This document shows, piece by piece, positions 53,012-61,276 of a stretch of DNA of 64,000 nucleotides. How positions within the stretch are numbered: position 1 is the first letter of the stretch; each line of letters opens with the position of its first letter. Made by a program: the position numbers and the translations under genes. The stretch covers positions 1 to 64,000 of the forward strand of contig NZ_CABVPP010000036.1 in assembly GCF_902499075.1 (NCBI RefSeq), read 5' to 3'. The notes beneath the pieces were generated by a model. The model was given only the letters and a program-made list of their open reading frames with translations. It made no database searches and was not told where the DNA came from. Source of the stretch: Burkholderia pseudomultivorans (GTDB lineage: Bacteria; Pseudomonadota; Gammaproteobacteria; Burkholderiales; Burkholderiaceae).

Positions 53012-53254
53012 ATGACGCAAGCCACGACGCCTTCCGCCGACACCGACGATCTCGTCTACACGGTCGTCATCAACGACGAAGAACAGTATTCGATCTGGCC
53101 GACCTTCCGGCCCGTGCCGGCCGGCTGGCGCGAGGTCGGCGTGCGCGGCCCGAAGGCCGACTGTCTCGCGCACATCGAAGCCGTATGGACCGACATGCGC
53201 CCCGCAAGCCTGCGCCGCGCGATGGACGGCGAGCGCGCATCGAGCGCATCGTGA
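53012..53254 (+). CDS. orbH: OrbH, MbtH-like NRPS partner
   Basis: An 80-residue MbtH-like protein, which binds adenylation domains of non-ribosomal peptide synthetases and supports their activity. The family pattern is complete: [16 protein letters not shown], the tryptophan-rich [10 protein letters not shown] and the end [15 protein letters not shown]. It is first in the orbH-G-C-D-F-B operon. Start ATG 53012 is just after a poor ribosome site, but the domain begins about 15 residues later, so it is well placed. Confidence 0.93.
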   Translation: MTQATTPSADTDDLVYTVVINDEEQYSIWPTFRPVPAGWREVGVRGPKADCLAHIEAVWTDMRPASLRRAMDGERASSAS

Positions 53255-53298
53255 TCCGCTGCGCCGCGACCCGGCGCGCCATCTGAAGAGGACGTTGC

Positions 53299-54315
53299 AT
53301 GACCCTGCTTTCGTTGCCGATGCTCGACGACCTGCGTATCGAGCCGGGGCTGCCCACCGTCGTGTCGCCGCGCGCCGGCGGCATGTCGCTCGACGAGGTT
53401 GCGCCGCTCGCGCGCGCGATCGCGGCCGACACGCTCGAGCGCGCGGGCGGCGTGCTGTTTACCGGCTTTCACGTGCCGTCGATCGACGCGTTCCAGCAGT
53501 TCGCGGCCGCGTTCGGCGATCCGCTGATCGGCTATGAGTACGCGTCGACGCCGCGCAGCCAGGTCGAAGGCGCGGTGTATACGTCGACCGAATACCCGCC
53601 GCATCGCGCGATTCCGCTGCACAACGAGCAGTCGTATACGCGCGAATGGCCGCTGCGGATCTGGTTCCACTGCGCGCTCGCCGCGCCGAAGGGCGGGGCG
53701 ACGCCGATCGCGGACAGCCGCGCGGTCTACCGCGCACTCGACCCGGCGCTGGTCGCACGCTTCGAGCAGCGCGAACTGCTGTACGTGCGCAACTTCGGGC
53801 AAGGACTCGACCTGCCGTGGCAGCAGTCGTTCGGCACCGACGATCCGGCCGAGGTCGAGCGGATGTGCGCGGCGCGCGGCATCGAATGCGCATGGCGCAC
53901 CGACGACGACGGCGAACTGCTGCTGCGCACGCGCGAACGCTGCCAGGCCGTCGCGCGTCATCCGCGCAGCGGCGATCGCGTGTGGTTCAACCAGGCGAAC
54001 CTGTTCCATCTGTCCGCGCTCGACGAAGACATGCAGGAAGCGCTCGTCGACGCGGTCGGCCTCGACAACGTGCCGCGCAACGTCTATTACGGCGACGGCG
54101 CACCGCTCGAGGCCGATGCGCTTGCAGAGATCCGCGGCGTGCTCGACCGTCAGCGCATCGTGTTCCCGTGGCAGACGGGCGACGTGCTGATGCTCGACAA
54201 CATGCTCACCGCGCATGCGCGCGATCCGTTCGAGGGGCCGCGCAAGGTCGTGGTCGCGATGGCGCAAAGCTATACGGTCCCGCGCGCGAGCGAACGGAGG
54301 ACCGATGACGCGTAG
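53299..54315 (+). CDS. orbG: OrbG, TauD/SyrP-like Fe(II)/2-oxoglutarate dioxygenase
   Basis: A 338-residue non-haem iron dioxygenase of the clavaminate synthase/TauD type. The iron motif is seen as H-N-E in P-L-H-N-E-Q-S-Y (about residues 111-113) and the distal His in T-A-H-A-R-D-P-F with the 2-oxoglutarate-binding Arg a few residues later in P-R-K-V-V-V. It is proposed to hydroxylate the beta carbon of Asp in the ornibactin peptide, giving the hydroxyaspartate iron ligand, by analogy with SyrP. Follows orbH by 44 bp and overlaps orbC by 11 bp. Confidence 0.88.
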   Translation: MTLLSLPMLDDLRIEPGLPTVVSPRAGGMSLDEVAPLARAIAADTLERAGGVLFTGFHVPSIDAFQQFAAAFGDPLIGYEYASTPRSQVEGAVYTSTEYPPHRAIPLHNEQSYTREWPLRIWFHCALAAPKGGATPIADSRAVYRALDPALVARFEQRELLYVRNFGQGLDLPWQQSFGTDDPAEVERMCAARGIECAWRTDDDGELLLRTRERCQAVARHPRSGDRVWFNQANLFHLSALDEDMQEALVDAVGLDNVPRNVYYGDGAPLEADALAEIRGVLDRQRIVFPWQTGDVLMLDNMLTAHARDPFEGPRKVVVAMAQSYTVPRASERRTDDA

Positions 54316-55153
54316 CACCGCCGCGCTGGCCGCGCGCGGGCTGACGGTAGGGTATCGCGACCATGTCGTGATCGACGGGCTCGACCTGTCGATCGCGGCC
54401 GGCCGCGTGACCGCGCTGTGCGGCCCGAACGGCTGCGGCAAGAGCACGCTGCTGCGCACGCTCGCGGGTCTGCAGCCCGCGCGCGCGGGGCACGTCGAAG
54501 TCAACGGCCGGCCGCTCGCGTCGTTTCGCCGTCGCGCGCTTGCGCGCGAGCTGACGATGCTCGCGCAGTTCAACCAGATTCCATCGGGCCTGACGGTACG
54601 CGAACTCGTCGCGTACGGGCGCTACGCATACGGCGGCTTCCTGCGCGGGCTGTCGCGCGCCGATCATGCGGCGATCGACGAGGCGCTCGCCACGAGCGGC
54701 CTAGCCGACGATGCGGGTCGCGACGTCGGCGCACTGTCGGGCGGCGAGCGGCAGCGCGCGTGGATCGCGATGGCGCTCGCGCAGCAGGCGCCGATCGTGC
54801 TGCTCGACGAGCCGACGACCTATCTCGACATCCATCACCAGCTCGACATCCTCGACGCGCTGCGCGAACTGAATCGCACGCGCGGGCTGACGATCGTCTG
54901 GGTGCTGCACGACCTGAACCAGGCGGCCGCCTACAGCGACGAGATCGTGCTGATGCGTGCGGGCCGTCTCGTCGCGCAGGGCGTACCCGACGCGATGCTC
55001 GATCCCGCGCGGCTGCGCGCGGCGTTCGGCGTCGAGATGCTGAAGCTCGCGCATCCGCAGACGGGTGCGCCGATGTGCGTGCCGGCCTACGGGCCGTCGG
55101 CTGCCGGCACCGCGCAGGCGGCCGGTGCGTTCGACAGGGATCTCGCCACATGA
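54305..55153 (+). CDS. orbC: OrbC, ferric-ornibactin ABC transporter ATPase
   Basis: A 282-residue FepC/FhuC-type ATPase. Walker A C-G-P-N-G-C-G-K-S-T-L-L lies at about residues 37-48, the signature L-S-G-G-E-R-Q-R-A near 143, Walker B I-V-L-L-D-E-P-T-T-Y-L-D near 165, with H-D-L-N-Q-A-A-A-Y-S after it. CGGAGG lies just upstream of ATG 54305, inside the end of orbG. It energises the OrbD permease; overlap with orbD by 4 bp. Acts in the cytoplasm on import of the ferric siderophore. Confidence 0.92.
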   Translation: MTRSTAALAARGLTVGYRDHVVIDGLDLSIAAGRVTALCGPNGCGKSTLLRTLAGLQPARAGHVEVNGRPLASFRRRALARELTMLAQFNQIPSGLTVRELVAYGRYAYGGFLRGLSRADHAAIDEALATSGLADDAGRDVGALSGGERQRAWIAMALAQQAPIVLLDEPTTYLDIHHQLDILDALRELNRTRGLTIVWVLHDLNQAAAYSDEIVLMRAGRLVAQGVPDAMLDPARLRAAFGVEMLKLAHPQTGAPMCVPAYGPSAAGTAQAAGAFDRDLAT

Positions 55154-57240
55154 CGACGCTCGCGACGCGCAAGCGCCTCGCGGCGGCGGGGCAGCGCGAA
55201 ACGGCCGGCCGCGCGGGACGGATTGCGATCGGCCTGTTCGCGCTGATCGCGCTCGTCGTGGGCGTGCGCGTCGCGCCCGACCTGCGTGCATGGTCGGCTG
55301 CCGCGCCCGGCAGCGACGCCGCCGCGCTCGCGCATGTGTTCCTGTTCGACCTGAGCCTGCCGCGCGTCGCGGCCGCACTGGTCGCGGGTGGATGTCTCGG
55401 GATAGCGGGCGCGCTGTTCCAGTCGCTCACGCGCAATCCGCTCGCGTCGCCGGATCTGCTCGGCGTGACGGGCGGCGCCCAGCTCGGCCTGCTCGCGGCG
55501 ATGCTGGTGCCCGCGCTGGCGGGCGTCGCGTCGGTGCCGATGCTGTTCGTCTGCGGGCTCGCGGGCGCCGCGTGCGCGCTCGCCGCGGCTGGCGGCTGGC
55601 GTGCGACGCCGCTGCGGCTGGTGCTCGCGGGCAGCGTCTGCATGCTGCTGTTCGCGGCGCTGTCGACGCTCGTGCTCGCGTTCTTCGAGCAGAACATCGC
55701 GGGCGCCGCACTGTGGGCGAACGGCAGCCTTTATCAGCCGGGCGCGACCGGTCTGATGCTCGCCGCGCGCTGGCTCGTGCTGCCGCTGGTCGCGCTGCCG
55801 TTCGTGATCCGGCCGCTCGATCCGCTCGCGCTCGGCGACGAGGCGGCGGCCGCGGCCGGCGTGCGCGTCGATGCGACGCGGCTCGCCGCGACGGTGGTCG
55901 CGGTCGCGTTCACGAGCGTGGCCGTCAGCATCGCGGGCCCGCTGTCGTATGTCGGCCTCGTCGCGCCGAACCTGCTGCGGCAGGTGCGCGGCGCGCGCGC
56001 GGCCCGGCTCGGCGCGCTGGTGCCGCTGTCGGCGCTCGCGGGCGGCGCACTCGTGCTCGTCACCGACAGCGCGGTGCTGGCGTCGGGGCTCGACGCGACG
56101 CTGTCGACCGGCGTCGCGATCGCGCTGGTCGGCACGCCGCTGATGCTCGCGATGATCCGGCGCGGTGCCGCGTGGTCGGGCGTGCTGCATGCGGAAGCCG
56201 ACCGTTCGGCCGCAGGCGGGTCGACGCGGCTGGTCGGTTGGCTCGAACGGCTCGGCTGGCCGCTGCGCACCGCACTGTTCGTCGCGGCGGGCGCGCTGAT
56301 CGTGCTCGCCGGTGTGTCGGCCGGCCCCGAATGGCTCGCGCCCGCGCGCTGGTTCGCCGCGCTGTCTGGCCACGATACGGTCGCGCGGATGCTGATCGAC
56401 CTGCGCATGCCGCGCCTGCTGTGCGCGCTGCTCGCCGGCGCGCTGCTCGCCGTCAGCGGCGTCGCGATGCAAAGCGTGGTGCGCAATCCGCTGGCCGGCC
56501 CCGAAGTGCTCGGCGTCACGCAGGGCGCGGGGCTCGTCACGCTGTTCGCGTTGTCGAGCTGGCCGCTGATGGGCCACGTGACGCTCGCGGCGGCCGCGCT
56601 GATCGGCGGCGGGTTGTCGCTCGCGATCACGCTCGCGCTGAATCACCGGCATCGCTATGCGCCGCTTGCGGTCGCGTTGACCGGCATCGTGATCGGCGCG
56701 CTGTGGACCACGCTCGCGCAGTGGCTGATCACGCAGCAAAGCGTGCAGCCCGCGCGCTTCGTCGTATGGCTGGTCGGCGGCACCTACGGGCGCAGCTGGG
56801 GCGAAGTGACGATGCTGCTGCCGTGGTGCGTGCTCGCGGTGCCGGTATTCGCGTGGCTCGCGCAGCCGCTCGACATGCTCGCGCTCGGCGACGATCAGGC
56901 GGCCGCGCTCGGCCTGCCGATCGCGGTGCTGCGGCCGCTCGCGCTGGCGATCGCGACGTTCGCCGCGTGCGCGGCCGTCGCGGCGGTCGGGCCGATCGGC
57001 TTCATCGGGCTGATGGCGCCGCATGTCGCGACGATGCTCGGCGCGCGCCGGCACCGCACGCGGCTGTGGCTTGCGGCCGCGTGCGGCGCGCTGATCCTCG
57101 GCTGCGCGGATCTCGCGGCCCGCATGCTGGTCGCGCCGCGAGAAGTGCCGGCCGGCGTGCTGACCGCGCTGATCGGCGCGCCGTACCTGCTCGGCCTGCT
57201 GATCGTCGAGGCGCGCCGCGCGCGGCGCGTGGGGCGATGA
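55150..57240 (+). CDS. orbD: OrbD, fused double permease for ferric ornibactin
   Basis: A 696-residue inner-membrane protein made of two FecCD-type permease halves (about residues 30-350 and 375-690), like FhuB. Each half shows the paired G-x-x-x-Q-x-x-x-R-N-P-L-A motif: first in G-A-L-F-Q-S-L-T-R-N-P-L-A-S-P and again in V-A-M-Q-S-V-V-R-N-P-L-A-G-P. About 20 membrane segments. Being fused it needs no separate partner. It couples the periplasmic OrbB to the OrbC ATPase. Overlaps orbC and orbF by 4 bp each. Confidence 0.92.
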   Translation: MTTLATRKRLAAAGQRETAGRAGRIAIGLFALIALVVGVRVAPDLRAWSAAAPGSDAAALAHVFLFDLSLPRVAAALVAGGCLGIAGALFQSLTRNPLASPDLLGVTGGAQLGLLAAMLVPALAGVASVPMLFVCGLAGAACALAAAGGWRATPLRLVLAGSVCMLLFAALSTLVLAFFEQNIAGAALWANGSLYQPGATGLMLAARWLVLPLVALPFVIRPLDPLALGDEAAAAAGVRVDATRLAATVVAVAFTSVAVSIAGPLSYVGLVAPNLLRQVRGARAARLGALVPLSALAGGALVLVTDSAVLASGLDATLSTGVAIALVGTPLMLAMIRRGAAWSGVLHAEADRSAAGGSTRLVGWLERLGWPLRTALFVAAGALIVLAGVSAGPEWLAPARWFAALSGHDTVARMLIDLRMPRLLCALLAGALLAVSGVAMQSVVRNPLAGPEVLGVTQGAGLVTLFALSSWPLMGHVTLAAAALIGGGLSLAITLALNHRHRYAPLAVALTGIVIGALWTTLAQWLITQQSVQPARFVVWLVGGTYGRSWGEVTMLLPWCVLAVPVFAWLAQPLDMLALGDDQAAALGLPIAVLRPLALAIATFAACAAVAAVGPIGFIGLMAPHVATMLGARRHRTRLWLAAACGALILGCADLAARMLVAPREVPAGVLTALIGAPYLLGLLIVEARRARRVGR

Positions 57241-58037
57241 CGCCACCGTTCGACGGCGCACGCGCCACCCGTTTCTCGCGCTTCGCGCCCGAGCCGTTCG
57301 CCGCGCATCTCGACGTCGTCTGGCTCGGCATGCCCGACGACGCGCGCGCGCCGGGCCGCGTCGTCGTGCCGGTCGGCGCGCTGCCGGATCACCGCGACGC
57401 GGTGCTCGACGCGATGGTGCGCCATTACGGCGGCGATCCGGCGCGGCACGCGCGCGCGCTGGTGTCGCAATGGAGCAAATACTATTTCGGCCGCGCGGCG
57501 CCGGCCGGCGTCGTCGCCGCACTGACGCTCGGCCGGCCGCTCGACATGACGCCTGAGCGCACCTTCGTCGCGCTCGACGAAGGGATGCCCGCCGCGCTGT
57601 ATTTCGCGCCCGACGCGCTCGGCGCGCGATGCGACGATCCCGCGCGCCGCTATGCGGGCCTCGTCGCGCACCTCGGCGCGGTGATCGACCTGCTGGCGGC
57701 GATGGGCCGCGTGACGCCGCGCGTGCTGTGGAGCAACGCGGGCAACCTGCTCGATTTCCTGCTGGACAGCTGTCGCGCGCTGCCGTGCGCGGCCGATCCC
57801 GTGCGCGATGCGGACTGGCTGTTCGGCACGTCGTGCGTGGCCGGCGAGCCGAATCCGCTGCGCCTGCCGGTGCGCGACGCGATACCGCGTTCGCCGCTGC
57901 TGCCGACGCCGTTTCGCGCGCGCCGCGTGTGCTGCCTGCGCTATGAAATTCCTGGAGAAACGCAACTGTGTGGAAGCTGTCCTCTGCTACTGACGATGGA
58001 CGACGCGGCGCTGGCCGGGCAGGACGCGATCCGGTGA
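57237..58037 (+). CDS. orbF: OrbF, FhuF-like ferric siderophore reductase
   Basis: A 266-residue cytoplasmic reductase. The C-terminus holds the iron-sulfur motif as [17 protein letters not shown], i.e. CC-x11-C-x2-C, near residues 234-250, matching FhuF-type [2Fe-2S] binding. It should reduce Fe(III) in imported ornibactin and release iron. The Cys region is noticeably less GC-rich than the rest of the gene. ATG 57237 overlaps the orbD stop; its own stop overlaps orbB. Its name follows the known order of the ornibactin locus. Confidence 0.88.
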   Translation: MTPPFDGARATRFSRFAPEPFAAHLDVVWLGMPDDARAPGRVVVPVGALPDHRDAVLDAMVRHYGGDPARHARALVSQWSKYYFGRAAPAGVVAALTLGRPLDMTPERTFVALDEGMPAALYFAPDALGARCDDPARRYAGLVAHLGAVIDLLAAMGRVTPRVLWSNAGNLLDFLLDSCRALPCAADPVRDADWLFGTSCVAGEPNPLRLPVRDAIPRSPLLPTPFRARRVCCLRYEIPGETQLCGSCPLLLTMDDAALAGQDAIR

Positions 58038-59092
58038 CGGACGCGGGCCGTCGGCACGCGCTCGCGCGGCTCGCGGCGCTGGGCGCCGCGTGTTGCGGCG
58101 CATTCGCGGCGCCCGCGGTCGCCGTCGCGGGCGACGTGAGCGGCGATGCGCGCGGCGGGCAGGGCGGTCACGCAGCGCGCGCGGCACCGCCGCACGGGCT
58201 GTCGCTGGCCGGCAATCCGGTCGTGTCGCAGGCCAGCGCGACGATGCCGGTGCGGCCGCAGCGCGTGGTCGCGCTCGACTTCATGTTCGCGGAAAGCGTG
58301 GTCGCACTCGACCTGGTTCCGGTCGGGATGGCCGACACCGCGTTCTATCCGGGCTGGCTCGGCTACCGGAGCGAGCGCCTCGCGCACGTGACCGACATCG
58401 GTTCGCGGCAGGAGCCGGGGCTCGAAGCGATCGCGGCGGTCGAGCCCGACCTGATCATCGGCGTCGGCTTCCGGCATGCGCCGATCTTCGCGGCGCTCGA
58501 CCGGATCGCGCCGACGATCCTGTTCCAGTTCAGCCCGAACGTGTCCGAGGACGGCGTGCCCGTCACGCAGCTCGACTGGATGCGGCAGATCTTCCGCACG
58601 ATCGGCGCGGTGACCGGGCGCGACGCGCGCGCGCAGACCGTCGAAGCGCAGCTCGACGCGGGGCTCGCGCGCAATGCCGCGCGCCTGTCGGCGGCCGGCC
58701 GCCAGGGCGAACGCATCGCGCTGTTGCAGGAACTCGGCCTGCCCGACCGCTACTGGGCGTATACCGGCAACAGCACGGCTGCGGGCCTCGCGCGCGCACT
58801 CGGTCTCGAGCCGTGGCCGAAAAAGCCGACGCGCGAAGGCACGCTCTACGTGACGTCGGCCGACCTGCTCACGCAGCGCGATCTCGCGATCCTGTTCGTG
58901 ACCGCGACCGGGCTCGACGTGCCGCTTGCCGCGAAGCTCGATTCGCCGGTATGGCGTTTCGTGCCGGCGTTGCAGCGGCACCGGATCGCGCTCGTCGAGC
59001 GCAATATCTGGGGGTTCGGCGGGCCGATGTCGGCGCTGAAACTGGCCGACGTGATGACCGATACGATGCTGAAGCTGCCGATCGCGCGTTGA
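58034..59092 (+). CDS. orbB: OrbB, periplasmic ferric-ornibactin-binding protein
   Basis: A 352-residue FhuD/FecB-like binding protein. The start is GTG at 58034, overlapping the orbF stop (GTGA). The N-terminus has G-R-R-H-A-L-A-R-L followed by a moderately hydrophobic Ala-rich core, a likely twin-arginine signal. The fold blocks [29 protein letters not shown] and the C-terminal [10 protein letters not shown] are characteristic. It captures ferric ornibactin for OrbD. Last gene of the orbH operon; a large hairpin follows. Confidence 0.92.
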   Translation: MTDAGRRHALARLAALGAACCGAFAAPAVAVAGDVSGDARGGQGGHAARAAPPHGLSLAGNPVVSQASATMPVRPQRVVALDFMFAESVVALDLVPVGMADTAFYPGWLGYRSERLAHVTDIGSRQEPGLEAIAAVEPDLIIGVGFRHAPIFAALDRIAPTILFQFSPNVSEDGVPVTQLDWMRQIFRTIGAVTGRDARAQTVEAQLDAGLARNAARLSAAGRQGERIALLQELGLPDRYWAYTGNSTAAGLARALGLEPWPKKPTREGTLYVTSADLLTQRDLAILFVTATGLDVPLAAKLDSPVWRFVPALQRHRIALVERNIWGFGGPMSALKLADVMTDTMLKLPIAR

Positions 59093-59224
59093 TCGGCGGC
59101 GGAGGGGAAGACGAGGAGAAGGTTGAATCCGGCTTGCCGACAATGATCGCCGCAAGAGCCTGCGGGCTCGGCGATGCGGCTTCGGCCAGCGCGCCCGGGT
59201 TTTCCGACATCACACAGCAACGAC

Positions 59225-59263
59225 ACGGCCGGCCCGTCGCAACCGCGACGCGCCGGCCGTTTC
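59225..59263. terminator. bidirectional hairpin between orbB and orbE
   Basis: ACGGCCGGC at 59225-59233 pairs with GCCGGCCGT at 59252-59260, and inside it CGTCGC pairs with GCGACG, giving a 15-bp stem interrupted by one mismatch. It lies between convergent orbB and orbE and is followed by TTTCC. It probably ends both transcripts. Confidence 0.65.
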
Positions 59264-59266
59264 CGT

Positions 59267-61006
59267 TTACGCGCTCAGCGCGCCGACGCCGTGCTGCGAA
59301 TCCGCGGGCGTCGTATCGCTGACGATCCGTCCGTTCTCGAGCTTCAGCAGGCGGTCGGCGAGCCCGAAATAGCGATCGTCGTGCGTGATCACGATCACCG
59401 CCTTGCCGCGCGCGCGCAGTTCGGGCAGCAGCTGTTCGTAGAACACGGCCTTGAACGACGGGTCCTGGTCGGCCGCCCATTCGTCGAACAGGTAGAACGG
59501 CCGATCCTCCAGATACGCGACGACGAGCGCGAGCCGCTTGCGCTGCCCGGTCGACAGCGCACGCGTCGAGAATGCACCGTCGACGACCTGCACCTTGTGG
59601 TCGAGCGCGAGCTTCGCGACCAGCGCATTCGCGCGCGCATCGGCCTGCGCGCGGTCCGGATCGTCGGGGTCGACGATGCCGATCAGCGCATCGAACAGAT
59701 GGAAATCGTTGAACACCGCGCTGAAGCGCTGCCGGTACGCGGCGCGCTCGCGCCAGCCGATCGCGCGGCCGTCGACCTCGATCGTGCCTTCCTCGGGTTC
59801 GTAGAGACCGGTGAGCACCTTCGCGAGCGTGGTCTTGCCGCTGCCGTTGCCGCCGACGATGAACACCAGCTCGCCCGGCTCGATCGTCAGGTCGACCGGC
59901 CCGATACGGAACATCCGCTCGTCGCGCTCGTGGAAGTACGCATGCGTGACGCCGCGCAGCGTGACGGCACCGGCCGGCGGCAGGTCGGGCGCATCGCTGG
60001 CGGGAGGCACCGTGCGCAGCGCGCCGAATTCGGTCATCACGCTTTCGATGCGCGCGAGCGACACGCGCGCCGCATTGACGGTCGGCAGGTTGTTCAGCAG
60101 CCCGTCGAGCGGCACCAGCATGAACAGGAACACGACGACGTAGCCGGCGGCCGCGCCCGGATCGGCATGCACGCCGAGCTGCGGCCAGAACGACGCGACG
60201 CCGAGGAACACGTAGAACAGGAAGATGATCCAGCCCACGCCGACCGCGTACGCGCTGAATGCGCGACGGCGATGATCGCGCACTTCGCCGATCGCCGCGC
60301 CGAGCTGGCCGTCGACGAACTGGCGCGCGCGCGCGTCGTGCAGCTTCAGTTCCTTCGCGCCGGAGAACAGCGCGCCGAGATAGCCGAACAGCCGGTCCTG
60401 CGCGTGGCCGGCCGCTTCGAGCGACGCGATCGCGCGGCGGTCGCCGGTGTGGTAGCCGAGCGAGCCCGCGACGATCGCGGCGAGCGCGAGCGCGCACACG
60501 GGCCACGACAGCCACGCGAGATAGCCGAGGCAGCCGAACACGATCGAGCCGTGCATCACGAGGTTCGGCAGCGCGAAGAACAGCATCGACACGTTGGTCG
60601 CGTCGTCGGTCAGCACCGACTGCACGGGCGCTGCGCCGATCCGCTCGATGTCGCGCAGCTCGGCCGCGCCGACGCGCCGCGCGAGATGCACGCGCAGCCG
60701 CGCCATCGTGTCCTGCGACAGCCGAGCGAACAGCGTACCGGACACGATCCGCGTGACGAGCGCGATCACCGCGCACAGCGCGAAGCGCCACGCGAGCGCG
60801 GCGTCGGCCGCGCCCGGCTGCGCGAGCGCGCGGTTCAGCGTCGCGACGAGCAGCACGCTCGCGATGCCGTTCAGCACGCACGCGACCAGCGCGAGCGTGA
60901 ACGGCGCACGGCTTTCGCGCAGCAGTGCGAGGATCAGGCGCGCCGCGGGGCGGGCGGGCGAGGCGTCGAGGGACGGCGGGGAGGAAGACTCGTGGGCAGC
61001 TGTCAT
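59267..61006 (-). CDS. orbE: OrbE, ABC exporter for ornibactin (PvdE-like)
   Basis: A 579-residue fused exporter: an N-terminal six-helix membrane domain (about residues 20-310) and an ATPase domain with Walker A G-G-N-G-S-G-K-T-T-L, signature L-S-T-G-Q-R-K-R-L and Walker B F-Y-L-F-D-E-W-A-A-D. The G-Q-R-K-R-L signature is the cyclic-peptide/siderophore exporter form (PvdE-like). It should carry ornibactin or a precursor across the inner membrane. The start is taken as ATG 61006; a TTG at 61012 is also possible. Transcribed opposite to orbI from its own OrbS-type promoter. Confidence 0.92.
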   Translation of the reverse strand: MTAAHESSSPPSLDASPARPAARLILALLRESRAPFTLALVACVLNGIASVLLVATLNRALAQPGAADAALAWRFALCAVIALVTRIVSGTLFARLSQDTMARLRVHLARRVGAAELRDIERIGAAPVQSVLTDDATNVSMLFFALPNLVMHGSIVFGCLGYLAWLSWPVCALALAAIVAGSLGYHTGDRRAIASLEAAGHAQDRLFGYLGALFSGAKELKLHDARARQFVDGQLGAAIGEVRDHRRRAFSAYAVGVGWIIFLFYVFLGVASFWPQLGVHADPGAAAGYVVVFLFMLVPLDGLLNNLPTVNAARVSLARIESVMTEFGALRTVPPASDAPDLPPAGAVTLRGVTHAYFHERDERMFRIGPVDLTIEPGELVFIVGGNGSGKTTLAKVLTGLYEPEEGTIEVDGRAIGWRERAAYRQRFSAVFNDFHLFDALIGIVDPDDPDRAQADARANALVAKLALDHKVQVVDGAFSTRALSTGQRKRLALVVAYLEDRPFYLFDEWAADQDPSFKAVFYEQLLPELRARGKAVIVITHDDRYFGLADRLLKLENGRIVSDTTPADSQHGVGALSA

Positions 61007-61101
61007 CGGCAACGTCGGTCAATAAGAAGGTACGCAGAAACGTCGAAACGGTCGTGAAAGCGGCGAACGGGCCTGCGCCGTCGCGGCTTTCCTCCCTGAT
61101 A

Positions 61102-61126
61102 GACGAACGGGCCGCACAAATATTTA
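61102..61126 (-). promoter_or_regulatory. OrbS-dependent promoter of orbE
   Basis: Read on the minus strand, TAAA starts at 61126 and CGTC occupies 61105-61102, again 21 nt after the first T. GTTCGTC at the -10 end is the same as at orbI. Transcription would start near 61095, about 90 nt before the orbE ATG. Confidence 0.7.
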
Positions 61127-61183
61127 GCCGTGCGCCGGAAAACCCGCCGGCCGGGCGTCGCATCGGAATCGAAAACAAAAAGG

Positions 61184-61208
61184 TAAAAAATCGCGCGCGT
61201 CGTTCGTC
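61184..61208 (+). promoter_or_regulatory. OrbS-dependent promoter of orbI
   Basis: TAAAAAAT starts at 61184 and CGTC is at 61205-61208, exactly the same spacing as at orbH and orbE. Transcription should start near 61216, giving a leader of about 60 nt before the orbI ATG at 61277. Confidence 0.75.
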
Positions 61209-61276
61209 ACACCAGTGAAGCCGCCCAAGCGGCCCCGAGACTTGGCCGAAGCGGCCAGACCGAAGGACTTCACGCC

